From assembly GCF_963678635.1 (NCBI RefSeq), contig NW_026971615.1:17727-81726 (forward strand): DNA of 64,000 nucleotides. Direction: 5' to 3'. A model generated the notes under the pieces. That model was not told the DNA's origin, made no database searches, and saw nothing but the letters and a program-made list of their open reading frames with translations. Every line of letters starts with the position of its first letter. The stretch's first letter is position 1. Positions 20,945 through 33,108 of this stretch are shown piece by piece. The translations under genes were made by a program, and so were the position numbers. Source of the stretch: Symsagittifera roscoffensis. Lineage: Eukaryota; Xenacoelomorpha; Acoela; Convolutidae.

Positions 20945-23900
20945 ATGGCATTTGTTGCCTTTCGGTTTCCTGATGACAGTGTTTCGTAGTTGTTCGACGT
21001 TGTCAGCGTGATTCTTGTTTATGTAAATGTTATTTCAATTATCTTTTTTGCAGAACACTGATACTGCATAGTTTGTAGTAACAGCTATAATACCCGTTGA
21101 ATCAAAAAGCTTTTTTTTTGCAAACGCATCCGAAAGAAGCAGTCTGTCTTGTATTCAAATATTGTTCTTCTTATAGTAAATTTCTAGCGCCACAGGCCTT
21201 GTACTTATGAGCAAATTGCACAAATTTGACAACCATCGAGGGCAGTTTAATCTGTTCAACAGCTTTCGGACTCGGTAAAAAATGAAAAGCTTTCAATTTT
21301 TTCTTTCGTTCATTTTACAGTTTGAAGCATTTTTCAAATAAATTTAAAGTTTTACCAACAAAGTGGTTTGTTTCACGAGCACAAATATGGTAAGAATTAC
21401 AATGGAGTCTTTACTCATAAACCTTTGTTGTTCCCTTAGTTGCAACAATGGCATTTGTTGCCTTTCGGTTTCCTGATGACAGTGTTTCGTAGTTGTTCGA
21501 CGTTGTCAGCGTGATTCTTGTTTATGTAAATGTTATTTCAATTATCTTTTTTGCAGAACACTGATACTGCATAGTTTGTAGTAACAGCTATAATACCCGT
21601 TGAATCAAAAAGCTTTTTTTTTGCAAACGCATCCGAAAGAAGCAGTCTGTCTTGTATTCAAATATTGTTCTTCTTATAGTAAATTTCTAGCGCCACAGGC
21701 CTTGTACTTATGAGCAAATTGCACAAATTTGACAACCATCGAGGGCAGTTTAATCTGTTCAACAGCTTTCGGACTCGGTAAAAAATGAAAAGCTTTCAAT
21801 TTTTTCTTTCGTTCATTTTACAGTTTGAAGCATTTTTCAAATAAATTTAAAGTTTTACCAACAAAGTGGTTTGTTTCACGAGCACAAATATGGTAAGAAT
21901 TACAATGGAGTCTTTACTCATAAACCTTTGTTGTTCCCTTAGTTGCAACAATGGCATTTGTTGCCTTTCGGTTTCCTGATGACAGTGTTTCGTAGTTGTT
22001 CGACGTTGTCAGCGTGATTCTTGTTTATGTAAATGTTATTTCAATTATCTTTTTTGCAGAACACTGATACTGCATAGTTTGTAGTAACAGCTATAATACC
22101 CGTTGAATCAAAAAGCTTTTTTTTTGCAAACGCATCCGAAAGAAGCAGTCTGTCTTGTATTCAAATATTGTTCTTCTTATAGTAAATTTCTAGCGCCACA
22201 GGCCTTGTACTTATGAGCAAATTGCACAAATTTGACAACCATCGAGGGCAGTTTAATCTGTTCAACAGCTTTCGGACTCGGTAAAAAATGAAAAGCTTTC
22301 AATTTTTTCTTTCGTTCATTTTACAGTTTGAAGCATTTTTCAAATAAATTTAAAGTTTTACCAACAAAGTGGTTTGTTTCACGAGCACAAATATGGTAAG
22401 AATTACAATGGAGTCTTTACTCATAAACCTTTGTTGTTCCCTTAGTTGCAACAATGGCATTTGTTGCCTTTCGGTTTCCTGATGACAGTGTTTCGTAGTT
22501 GTTCGACGTTGTCAGCGTGATTCTTGTTTATGTAAATGTTATTTCAATTATCTTTTTTGCAGAACACTGATACTGCATAGTTTGTAGTAACAGCTATAAT
22601 ACCCGTTGAATCAAAAAGCTTTTTTTTTGCAAACGCATCCGAAAGAAGCAGTCTGTCTTGTATTCAAATATTGTTCTTCTTATAGTAAATTTCTAGCGCC
22701 ACAGGCCTTGTACTTATGAGCAAATTGCACAAATTTGACAACCATCGAGGGCAGTTTAATCTGTTCAACAGCTTTCGGACTCGGTAAAAAATGAAAAGCT
22801 TTCAATTTTTTCTTTCGTTCATTTTACAGTTTGAAGCATTTTTCAAATAAATTTAAAGTTTTACCAACAAAGTGGTTTGTTTCACGAGCACAAATATGGT
22901 AAGAATTACAATGGAGTCTTTACTCATAAACCTTTGTTGTTCCCTTAGTTGCAACAATGGCATTTGTTGCCTTTCGGTTTCCTGATGACAGTGTTTCGTA
23001 GTTGTTCGACGTTGTCAGCGTGATTCTTGTTTATGTAAATGTTATTTCAATTATCTTTTTTGCAGAACACTGATACTGCATAGTTTGTAGTAACAGCTAT
23101 AATACCCGTTGAATCAAAAAGCTTTTTTTTTGCAAACGCATCCGAAAGAAGCAGTCTGTCTTGTATTCAAATATTGTTCTTCTTATAGTAAATTTCTAGC
23201 GCCACAGGCCTTGTACTTATGAGCAAATTGCACAAATTTGACAACCATCGAGGGCAGTTTAATCTGTTCAACAGCTTTCGGACTCGGTAAAAAATGAAAA
23301 GCTTTCAATTTTTTCTTTCGTTCATTTTACAGTTTGAAGCATTTTTCAAATAAATTTAAAGTTTTACCAACAAAGTGGTTTGTTTCACGAGCACAAATAT
23401 GGTAAGAATTACAATGGAGTCTTTACTCATAAACCTTTGTTGTTCCCTTAGTTGCAACAATGGCATTTGTTGCCTTTCGGTTTCCTGATGACAGTGTTTC
23501 GTAGTTGTTCGACGTTGTCAGCGTGATTCTTGTTTATGTAAATGTTATTTCAATTATCTTTTTTGCAGAACACTGATACTGCATAGTTTGTAGTAACAGC
23601 TATAATACCCGTTGAATCAAAAAGCTTTTTTTTTGCAAACGCATCCGAAAGAAGCAGTCTGTCTTGTATTCAAATATTGTTCTTCTTATAGTAAATTTCT
23701 AGCGCCACAGGCCTTGTACTTATGAGCAAATTGCACAAATTTGACAACCATCGAGGGCAGTTTAATCTGTTCAACAGCTTTCGGACTCGGTAAAAAATGA
23801 AAAGCTTTCAATTTTTTCTTTCGTTCATTTTACAGTTTGAAGCATTTTTCAAATAAATTTAAAGTTTTACCAACAAAGTGGTTTGTTTCACGAGCACAAA

Positions 23901-24962
23901 TATGGTAAGAATTACAATGGAGTCTTTACTCATAAACCTTTGTTGTTCCCTTAGTTGCAACAATGGCATTTGTTGCCTTTCGGTTTCCTGATGACAGTGT
24001 TTCGTAGTTGTTCGACGTTGTCAGCGTGATTCTTGTTTATGTAAATGTTATTTCAATTATCTTTTTTGCAGAACACTGATACTGCATAGTTTGTAGTAAC
24101 AGCTATAATACCCGTTGAATCAAAAAGCTTTTTTTTTGCAAACGCATCCGAAAGAAGCAGTCTGTCTTGTATTCAAATATTGTTCTTCTTATAGTAAATT
24201 TCTAGCGCCACAGGCCTTGTACTTATGAGCAAATTGCACAAATTTGACAACCATCGAGGGCAGTTTAATCTGTTCAACAGCTTTCGGACTCGGTAAAAAA
24301 TGAAAAGCTTTCAATTTTTTCTTTCGTTCATTTTACAGTTTGAAGCATTTTTCAAATAAATTTAAAGTTTTACCAACAAAGTGGTTTGTTTCACGAGCAC
24401 AAATATGGTAAGAATTACAATGGAGTCTTTACTCATAAACCTTTGTTGTTCCCTTAGTTGCAACAATGGCATTTGTTGCCTTTCGGTTTCCTGATGACAG
24501 TGTTTCGTAGTTGTTCGACGTTGTCAGCGTGATTCTTGTTTATGTAAATGTTATTTCAATTATCTTTTTTGCAGAACACTGATACTGCATAGTTTGTAGT
24601 AACAGCTATAATACCCGTTGAATCAAAAAGCTTTTTTTTTGCAAACGCATCCGAAAGAAGCAGTCTGTCTTGTATTCAAATATTGTTCTTCTTATAGTAA
24701 ATTTCTAGCGCCACAGGCCTTGTACTTATGAGCAAATTGCACAAATTTGACAACCATCGAGGGCAGTTTAATCTGTTCAACAGCTTTCGGACTCGGTAAA
24801 AAATGAAAAGCTTTCAATTTTTTCTTTCGTTCATTTTACAGTTTGAAGCATTTTTCAAATAAATTTAAAGTTTTACCAACAAAGTGGTTTGTTTCACGAG
24901 CACAAATATGGTAAGAATTACAATGGAGTCTTTACTCATAAACCTTTGTTGTTCCCTTAGTT
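20945..24962. repeat. 503-bp satellite, eight head-to-tail units
   Basis: The phrase ATGGCATTTGTTGCCTTTCG starts at 20945, 21448, 21951, 22454, 22957, 23460, 23963 and 24466, always exactly 503 bases apart. The units look identical by eye. The last ends at CCCTTAGTT, about seven bases short of a full unit. No frame of 60 codons occurs in any unit. Each unit-to-unit junction forms GCAACAA-TGGCAT-TTGTTGC, a 7-bp stem that is absent at the outer left edge. Confidence 0.97.
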
Positions 24963-24978
24963 TTCCCTCTAACTGCTA

Positions 24979-25122
24979 TCAGAATTTCCACAACTCTACA
25001 TATTTTCTATCTGTTACCTTCTGATTTTCTCTGATCTCATTGACAACTGCTATCGCTTTAAATCGCTCATCCAGGAAGGCCTCCGCAAGCTTCTCCAATT
25101 TTTTGTAGCTAGTTCTTTCCAT
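24979..25122 (-). CDS. 47-aa Glu/Lys-rich small ORF, possible retroelement fragment
   Basis: This ATG-to-TGA frame reads as a strongly helical charged peptide (MERTSYKKLEKLAEAFLDER at its start). It lies 35 bases downstream, in minus orientation, of a hairpin motif that also precedes the leader frame of the retroelement at 7505-7849. It is probably a coding remnant of a related element rather than a host gene. Family not recognised. Confidence 0.35.
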   Translation of the reverse strand: MERTSYKKLEKLAEAFLDERFKAIAVVNEIRENQKVTDRKYVELWKF

Positions 25123-25157
25123 ATCCCTTTGATTGAACAATTTTCAATAGAATCTTG

Positions 25158-25196
25158 TGAGTTATAACCTTCGGGTCATACTCATAGAGTAATTTC
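25158..25196. promoter_or_regulatory. Hairpin TGAGTTATAACC-TTC-GGGTCATACTCA
   Basis: Second occurrence of the motif at 7826-7864, followed by the same TAGAGTAATTTC tail, with a different loop. Confidence 0.45.
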
Positions 25197-26148
25197 ATAT
25201 TTAGTTACTAGTGTAAAAGTGGTTCCACTGGTTTGAACCAAAGTTTGAATCCAATTCAGTACGATTTGGTTTGCTTAGCTTTTTAATTTTCATTTTTGAG
25301 TCTAGTTCAGAAGATAACCATTCATTAAAATCGATTGTTGCTCAACGATCAATTTCTCAGTTTTTGAGAAACACCTTGGATATAACTTGTAGGAAATCAT
25401 TAATGACTGAAAAGCTCTCCTATTGACACATAAGTTGCATAAGTCATTGGTATTGCCAAGAAAGCCATAGTGACTTTGTCTTGGAAAAACTTTAATTCTT
25501 GTTCTAAAGTGGGTGTTTTAATTTCTGATGCCAAGTGAAAACTGGCGAATGGTTTAATGAGGCGCAATTTTCAAAAAGATATTGACATCAATTGTTTTGT
25601 TTGGCGGTTTTTTTTTTGGTTTTTTGATTTTTGGTTTTTTGATGGAACAAAAATTGTCATTTTCTATGCAAACTCTCCGCAAGAATTTGGTTGATATTCA
25701 AGGAAAACGGAGATGAACACTCAATTATAATTCTTACAACTATACAAAAGCCTAAAATATGTTTAAAATTTCATATAAAGATTGTTACCCGATCGTTTTG
25801 CTCGCTTGAAATTGAACTAAAACTCAAAAAACGAATATATATGTCTATGGACCAATTACGATGATTATTCATGGTACCTGACTTTGTATGGAAAAAAAAC
25901 TATAACTTAAAAAACTATGAACCTAAATGTAAAACTGAATAAAAAGATCTGCCCAACTTTAATGGTCGGAATAGTTATTCTTTCCTGATAATGATAATTA
26001 TGTAGAGCTTTAGAGATTTTTATCAAATCTTTTTGATGTTGGACTTTTTTAGTATACTTTTTCACCTATTTTTCGCCTTTTTCAAGACTTTTTACTCGTT
26101 TTCAAATCATCTTGTTGAAAATCACTCAAGTATAATTAAAAAATAATT
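25197..26148. other. No gene seen
   Basis: AT-rich sequence. About 25757-25830 (CATATAAAGATTGTTACC and on) resembles 26785-26850, so a diverged direct repeat flanks the element at 26149-26750. Confidence 0.4.
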
Positions 26149-26750
26149 ATTACGAGGCTCAATTGGGCACTGGATAGGCGCAAAATTTGGTGTCTGTAGG
26201 TCGCTGGAATCCAGAGACAAGTCTTTATACATAGTCAAAAATGTAAATTGGTTCCATTAACAAACTCCCGTAGACTCTAGGCACAATTGTTTGTAAGGTA
26301 AATTAGTTTATTGCGCATTCCGCAACGAGCGAACGAAGCTGACTGTTTCTGATTCCAAAAACGCCAGCAGATTCCGCAAATGTAATTTGATTCCGCAATT
26401 CCCGGATTTCGCTTACAAATTGCGATTCCACTTACCAGTTGCAGATTCCGCAAATGTAATTTGATTCCGCAATTCCCGGATTTTGCTTACAAATTGCGAT
26501 TCCACTTACCAGTTGCAGATTCCGCTTACAATTTGCAAGTTTCCACTTACAGTTCCGGATTCTTTGACAGCTTAAATTTGTTAATGACATTTGTAATAGT
26601 TGGTATGTGAATTCCATACCTAGATCTGGATTTCTCAATTTTTGTTGCATATTCCACTAATTTTGTTGCGGATTCCGAAAAGATGCCTGTTTAGGATTCA
26701 TTTTGAGCAATTCAGTGTTGTTTACAAAAAACGCGATTTCGCCTCGTAAT
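26149..26750. mobile_element. CATTACGAGG-family element, 602 bp
   Basis: Starts ATTACGAGGCTCAATTGGGCAC and ends with the inverted CGCCTCGTAAT. The first 90 bases match the start of the 1312-bp copies (GGGCACTGGATAGGCGCAAAA). The interior repeats GATTCCGCAA-type motifs, including a tandem duplication at 26425-26550. The middle tandem hairpin array of the longer copies is missing. Confidence 0.75.
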
Positions 26751-27299
26751 GGTCTGAGCTAAATAAAATTTAAAAAATATACTTTAAATTTTTCATATAA
26801 AAAGTTACCAATATTGTTTAACCTAGATCTCGAACTAAAACAGGGATAATGAGAACGGTTTTGACTGACACTTTTTGTAACACATTTTTATCTCTGACTT
26901 TCAAAAAGTTATGCCAAATAATGGGCTTGTTGTGATTTACTTTGAGTGTTGTCAAAAAAATTTAAAACAATTTCACTTTTGGTCTCTTAATGAAATTAGT
27001 CGAGGATTGAATGTAAAATTTTTGATTCATTTAAAATGTACGCGTTGTTTTTCCAGTTTTCAATTGATCAGATTTTCAAAAAAGTAACAAACATGGCTGT
27101 TGAAAATTGGCTTTTTTTCACGAAGTGGATTTTTGTGCACTCCAGATGAAGATATCAAGCCTCTGAAAGCAAATGTGCCTCAAGCGCGCTAACCATTCGA
27201 ATTAAATTTTGCCAAAAAACCATGATATTTAAAATTTATCATGATCTCTTAGCAGAATTCAATTCGGATGATTATTCCACTTAAGGTCATTTTCACGCA
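26751..27299. other. No gene seen
   Basis: AT-rich sequence without a credible frame or repeat other than the flanking direct repeat noted at 26785-26850. Confidence 0.4.
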
Positions 27300-28440
27300 G
27301 AGGCTTTTTTTGAACTAAAAAATTTGCATGCAAAAAAAAACGTTATTTTTGTCTATAACGCAGACTAGGCTAAATTTTTCATTAGAAAAATTGACCAAGG
27401 ATTTACAAGAGAAGTTTTTAATTCTTCAAAAATGTAAAATAAACTTCAATTTTTCAACATGATCGGCCAAAGTTTTGACTGAAACTTTTCTAGCCATATG
27501 GAAAAATTAAGGGTGTTTTCACAGTTTTGGTTTAATTCTAAAAAATTATTTCAAAGAATTGCCACTCAAGTTCGAGAACATGTTAGATTTTTTCTCAAAT
27601 CAATGGCGTTTTTATGTGAGAAAATCTTTGTTCCTTATGGTTTCGGACAAAACCCAAATATTTTTTTAATCTAAGGAAAAATGCTTGTCCTAAAAGTTTC
27701 TTGAATGAAAAATTGATTATTGAGCTTCTTTATGTGATTATCGAGTTTTTGATACGTATGGAAATGTACGAAAACGTCTGATGCGAATTTTTCCATTTTT
27801 GAAAACTCGACATTAATCGTATTTAGTGAATCCTTCAGAATTTTTTTGTGTTCAATCATAATTAGCTAAAACTGTGGTGTTTTTGAGCCATGATTTCTGT
27901 CAATTCGTGATGCTTTACAATATTTCCCTATTAATTAGCTCAATTGATCCATCAATTCAATTAGAATTTCAATAGTATCAGCACAAAACATCAATTAAGA
28001 GCGTTGATTAAGCTTGTAGTTCTTTGAAAAGCCATCTTTGCTAAAAGTTCGAGGTTTGAAAAAAAAAAAATAACTTGCCAAAATGCGAGAAGCGATTATG
28101 TGCAGGAAGTAAATTGGTAAATTCAGTTAAAAAAAACAAGGAAGTAGTAATAGAGCTGCACCAACTAAAAATTTTTAAAAACATATTCTTATAAACATTT
28201 AGTGTTTAAAAGAAGGCATTCATGTTATTCTACGTAGTCACAGGTAACAGTTGCGTGTTGTTTATAATGCATAGAATGTATAAAAGCAATGATGATAAGT
28301 TTGAGGCTCAGTGTCTTTTTCAAGATGTGACGCTCCAAATCGTAATCTTTGTCAATAGAATTCTTGCTAAAGTCTCGCCGCCGCTCAAAATTTTTTCTAA
28401 GGTCGCGGTGGGGCTTTTTCTAGACTGGTGGCAACATTTA
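27300..28440. repeat. Diverged segmental duplication, left copy
   Basis: Blocks here (TTGCATGCAAAAAAAAACG near 27325, GTAAAATAAACTTCAATTTT near 27435, GATACGTATGGAAATGTAC near 27751, ATTCTACGTAGTCACAGGTA near 28227) recur in the same order at 28925-29670. About 430 bases of this copy are absent from the right copy. Confidence 0.75.
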
Positions 28441-28924
28441 TGAAATGCCTTCAGTGACACGACTGATAAATTCAAAAACCAAAATGAGAAAAAGATAAAG
28501 GTGCTTTTTGTTTGTTTTAAATATTTGAAGAACTTTTTTCTTTTATTTTTGTCATCTTTTGATTACTGTGGTTTCTCAACAAAAAAAAATTAAGAAAAAA
28601 TAAAAACGACAATAATGTCAGTGGGTTCTACGGCCCCCGCGGCATCCTCGCCATAGCTAATATTTTCAGCAGAGGAACCCATCTTCCAGAAAACATCAAA
28701 AAAACTTAGGCTGTGCGGTAGATTCAAACTGACAAGGTTGCTATGAAATGTTGTTATCACGCTGTTGTTTAGTATCCGTTCTTTTTAAAGTTCTGAAAAT
28801 ATGGGAATGGAAAAATTGCTCGGATTGACCTACATACACAAAAAGAAAAGCACATCATACAATTCCTACAAAAAAAATGCATATCATACAGGGAGTAAAA
28901 TATCCAAATTTTATGCTCAAATAA

Positions 28925-29670
28925 GCTTTTTCTCGAACAAAAAAATGCATGCCAAAAAAAAGCATTTTTTGTCATTTTTTGGTCTATAACGTAGTCCAGG
29001 CTGAATTATCCAAGGAAAAGAAACAAAATTGACCAAGAAATGATATGCGAAGTTTTTACTCTTTCTTTATTGTAAAATAAACTTCAATTTTTCAACCTGC
29101 TCGACAAAAATTTTGACTGAAATTTTCCTATTCAAATACAAAATATTAAGATGAAGTATTATCTCAAACAATTGCTACTTAAATGCGACAATCTGTTAGT
29201 TTTTTTTAATAAACACATTGGCGTTTTTTGTGTGAGAAAATTTTTATTTTTCATGGTTTTGGACAAAACCCAAATACTTAGCGAAACTCGAAAAAATATA
29301 TCTTTTAATCTAAGGAAAAATGCTTGTCATAAAAGTTTCTTTTAAGAAAAAATGGATACAAAGCTTTCGTATGTGATTATGGTGTTTATGATACGTATGG
29401 AAATGTACAAAATTGTATGATGAACCTTTTCCCTCTTATAATAACTGTAGAGTAATAATCATGTAATTCTACCTAGTCAGAGGTAAGAGTTGCATGTTGT
29501 TCATAATGCATAAAATGTAAAAAAAAAAGAATGATGATATTTTTGTGGCTCAGTATCTTTTTAAGATGCGCGGGGCCGAATCGTAATCTTTGTCATCAGA
29601 ACTCCTGCTCAAGTTTGGCCGCCGCTCAAAGTCTTTTGTTAAGTCGCACTGCCGCTTTTTATGGGACTGG
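28925..29670. repeat. Diverged segmental duplication, right copy
   Basis: Same block order as 27300-28440. The duplicate ends where the GC-richer minisatellite begins, and both copies contain CGCCGCTCAAA near their ends, the likely seed of that array. Confidence 0.75.
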
Positions 29671-30790
29671 GCTATGCAAGAAATATGAAAAGGATTTAAC
29701 TGCACGACTTAGGAATCAACTAGCGGTGGGACTTAAGAAACGATTTTGATAGCGCGACCTGACATAAGACTTTGAGTGCCTCGCGACTTAAAAAACTTTG
29801 GCGACGCAATTTTAAAAAGTCTTTTTCGGCAACAGCTAAGTGAAATCCTTTGCGATGCAGTTTAGGAAAAGCCTTTGGGCGCGAATTAAGAAAGAGAAAT
29901 TTTTAGCACCGCGACTTAGCATAAGACTGGTGGTGGGACTTAAAAACAGACCGGTGCCTCGGCTTAAGAAAAGACTTTGAGTCTCGGCACGACTTCAGAA
30001 ATACTGGCGTCGCAATCTAATAAAAAGCTTTGGGGGCACCATTTGAGAAAAAAACTGGCGGCGCGACTCGAGAAAAACTCAGCTGAGCTGCGCAAATTAA
30101 GAAAAGGCCCTGACGACGTTGTTTAGGATAAGCAATTGGCCACGCGACTTCAGAACATACTTTGAACCTCGGTGCGACTGAAAAAATAACTGGCGGCGGA
30201 ATCTAAAAAAACTTTGGGGGCTTGACTTAAGAATCAAACTTTGTCGACTGAAAAAAAATGTCATCACGACAAAATTATTTGTCTGCGCTTATGAAAAAAC
30301 TAGCCGTGGGACACGAAAAACACTGGCTGCGCGACTTACGACAAGACTGGCGGCGCAATCAAAAAAAGATCAGCAGCGCCACTTAAGAAAATACGGATCG
30401 TGTGAAGTAAAAAGTATATATTTTAGGTCGCGACTTAAGAAAAAATTGGCGGCGCGACTAAAAAGATTTTGGGTTTTTGGCTCCTTCGCGCTGGTCGTAG
30501 AAACTGCTTACTCGCGCCGGTCTGGAATCCGTCATTCTTAGTCGTCACGCGATTTAGGATCAGAGACCGATGTAACAAAACCCGGTCGCGACATTTTTTT
30601 TTATGTCACGCCGGTTGCGGCGGTTTTCTTGGTCGTGCTAGTCGCGGCGGTGTTTTGTATTGCACCGATCGCGGTGTTTTTTTTTCAGTCACGCCGTGAA
30701 TTGCCAAATTTCGTTCGTGTCGGTCAGGAACTGCCAATATTAAGTCGCGCGGGCTAAATTGCCAAAATTGGGTCGCGCTGGTCTTTCTTC
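29640..30790. repeat. Degenerate minisatellite, unit like GGCGGCGCGACTTAAGAAAA
   Basis: Variants of GCGCGACTTAAGAAAAGACT recur several tens of times at irregular 25-45 base spacing, making this stretch visibly richer in G and C than its surroundings. The plus-strand 76-codon frame at 30469-30699 lies inside it and is most likely chance. Confidence 0.75.
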
Positions 30791-32070
30791 TCCTTAGTCA
30801 AGGACTTCAACCCAGGATGATTCAAATTGGTTTGCATTTTGATGTTTTTCGAAATTATTTTTGTTTTTTAAGCATCTATCCAAATTGCTCATTTCTTATT
30901 TAACTTTAACTGGAAATACTGCGTCTCGTCCATCCCATTATCTATTTTTCAAACACTTGCTCAGGTGCTGCTGAATCAGAATTTATAACTGGGACCTTTT
31001 GTGGAAGACCAATAAAAGCCAACGGGCCACGCAAACACTGCCAGGCTTAGATAAAGAGTAATCGCATTTTACTGCATAATGTATAATTTAGGCCCGCGGT
31101 CATATAACGGAGTATTGTGAAAATGAAAAAAAAAATTGCCAATATTGCTTTGTGGTAACCTTCGCCCCTTGATGCATCAAAGACAGGCCAATAAATGGAA
31201 CGAACTGCCGCTAAAATATTTAATTAAGAAGAAAAGATTAGGTGTTTGAACGATATGATGCATACAGTAGTTTATGTGTGGGGAGGGGAAAAATTTGAGC
31301 TTAGAAGCTATCTGCGAGCTCTCTTTGAAACTCTAAAAGCAATCAATTATAAAGGAATGCTAAGGTTTTCAGCGGGGCAGCGGCGTTGAAGGGCTCCGCC
31401 CCTCAATTGAAAAAACAGTGATTTAAGGTGTGCCGTAATGCTTGCTCGTTGCTTGAGGTTGTGGCAGCATAACGCAGCGCAGAAAAAACATACCTTTGAA
31501 GCAACTTGCATAGGTATAAAAATTAGGGGTCAACAGCGGTCCCGGGATGACCAAAAATACTAGTCATACATGGAGGTCAACCCGGGGTTCTCCTTGAAGA
31601 GCTGCACTGGTCGTTTGTCTGATGCTCCTTTCAATCGAATGAACTTTAATAAGATAACTGAGATAATAATTCTGCCACAATTTGCTGTTAGTCAGTTATA
31701 ATCAGTAAGTGAGTTGAATGAATCTGGTAGAAAAAAGAGAGTCATGAAAATAATTATTATAGAATAAATCTCAGCAAATCAGCACCAATTTTCACTTCTC
31801 TTGAAAAACCAGCAAATTTTCAGACATGTAGCTATTCTGCGGTTAAGATAGCGGGGTAACCGATATGTCAAACCACCGAACCCTTTTTAAGTTTTTTTTA
31901 CCTAAACCTCAATAATTTCTTGCAGTGAGATTCTATGCATAATAAATGATTATAAAAGAGGGGGTTGAGTGATTTGGTATAAAAGGATGGGAGCTTGTAA
32001 ATGTTGGGGTATTTCACACGGAGTGTGTTTGGGATGTTTTCTTTTGCAAAATTTAAGAAGATGTTCCGCA
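30791..32070. other. No gene seen apart from a 50-bp inverted-repeat element
   Basis: Unrecognised sequence. A hairpin AAGGGCTCCGCCCCT lies near 31388. Confidence 0.4.
31539..31590. repeat. Very short element with CCCGGGATGACC termini
   Basis: Begins CCCGGGATGACC and ends GGTCAACCCGGG, inverted repeats with one mismatch. The middle contains ATACTAGTCATACATGGA, matching motifs of the 938-bp element at 45265-46202. It looks like an extreme internal deletion of that family. Confidence 0.5.
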
Positions 32071-33108
32071 CCGGAGTTCCATGGATAATAATCGATTATA
32101 ATGGAAAAATGTTGCCTAAAATGTTGTCATTATAATCCATTATTGTGGCAAATTTAGACCACGTAATCGATTATGTGGTCATTAAAATCGATTTTTTTTC
32201 GAAAAATAAAAATCCATTATAATCCAAAATAATCCATTAAGATCCATTGTTTTTGGTACTGGAATCGATTATTTTTGCCAAGATAATCCAGTACAATCGA
32301 TTATTTTTGCAATAAAAATCCCTTATAATCCATTATAATCGTTTATACTACATTATATTTTTTGAATTAAATTCGATAATTTTTGCAGATTTTTTGCAAG
32401 TTTTGCAGTAAATTTGCAAAAAGTATGTCATGTCTTTTACTAAATGCCATGTCTAACGTCACCCTCTCATGTAATTTTTAACTCCCCGCAATTAAAGAGA
32501 GGGGGGTGTCAATCATAAACCCACTCCCCCAAAGTCTACTAAAAATTGGGGGGTACGGGGGCGAATGGCACTTGTGCTTAACCGGCAGGGAGGGGTAAAC
32601 GGGGGGGGGGGTTAAGGAAACTGAGGGGGTTGTTAAAGTAATTGGGGGGGGGGGAGGTTGAAGTAAACAGTGGGGGGGGGGGGGGTGGGTTAAAGTAAAC
32701 GGAGGGAACACCGTTCAAACCACAATATAATTTATATTCAAAAAAAAATATATAAATTTCAACGTGAAATGTAACGTTTTATGAAACGTATTACGTAGCA
32801 ACTGCACCAAACAGAAAATGAGATAATTTGATAAAAGTTGTAAATTTCACAAATAACCTCTCAAAAAAATCCATTATAATCGGTTTTAATCGATTATAAT
32901 GGATTATATTGACCTAAAAAAACATTAGGATTATAAACCAATTTTTAATGGATTATAATTGATTATTTTTCTAATTTTTAGTCGCATTTTTTTTAATTAG
33001 AAAAATCATTTCATTATGATTATTTTTTAATCGAATATACTGTATCAAAATTTATTGAGACAGTTCACAAAAATTCATTATATTCATTTATTATCCATGG
33101 AACTCCGG
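32071..33108. mobile_element. CCGGAGTTCCATGG-terminal non-coding element, 1038 bp
   Basis: The left end CCGGAGTTCCATGGATAATA is repeated inverted and perfectly at the right end (33088-33108). The outer thirds are packed with AATCGATTATAATGG/CCATTATAATCGATT variants in both orientations. The centre contains a G-run array. It is non-coding. A more decayed stretch with the same ATTATAATGG motif continues at 33170-33400. Confidence 0.8.
32580..32712 (+). repeat. G-run minisatellite (GTTAAAGTAAAC plus 5-14 Gs)
   Basis: Four to five units alternate GTTAAAGTAAAC-like spacers with runs of G, several of nine or more. This gives strong potential for G-quadruplex folding on the plus strand. Confidence 0.8.

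Noticed and set aside
20945-24962. CRISPR-like or rDNA-like array
   Set aside because: Units are contiguous with no variable spacers, and the monomer shows no rRNA-like sequence; it is a satellite.
30469-30699. Cys/Arg/Gly-rich 76-codon frame
   Set aside because: Lies wholly within the GC-rich minisatellite and is explained by its composition.
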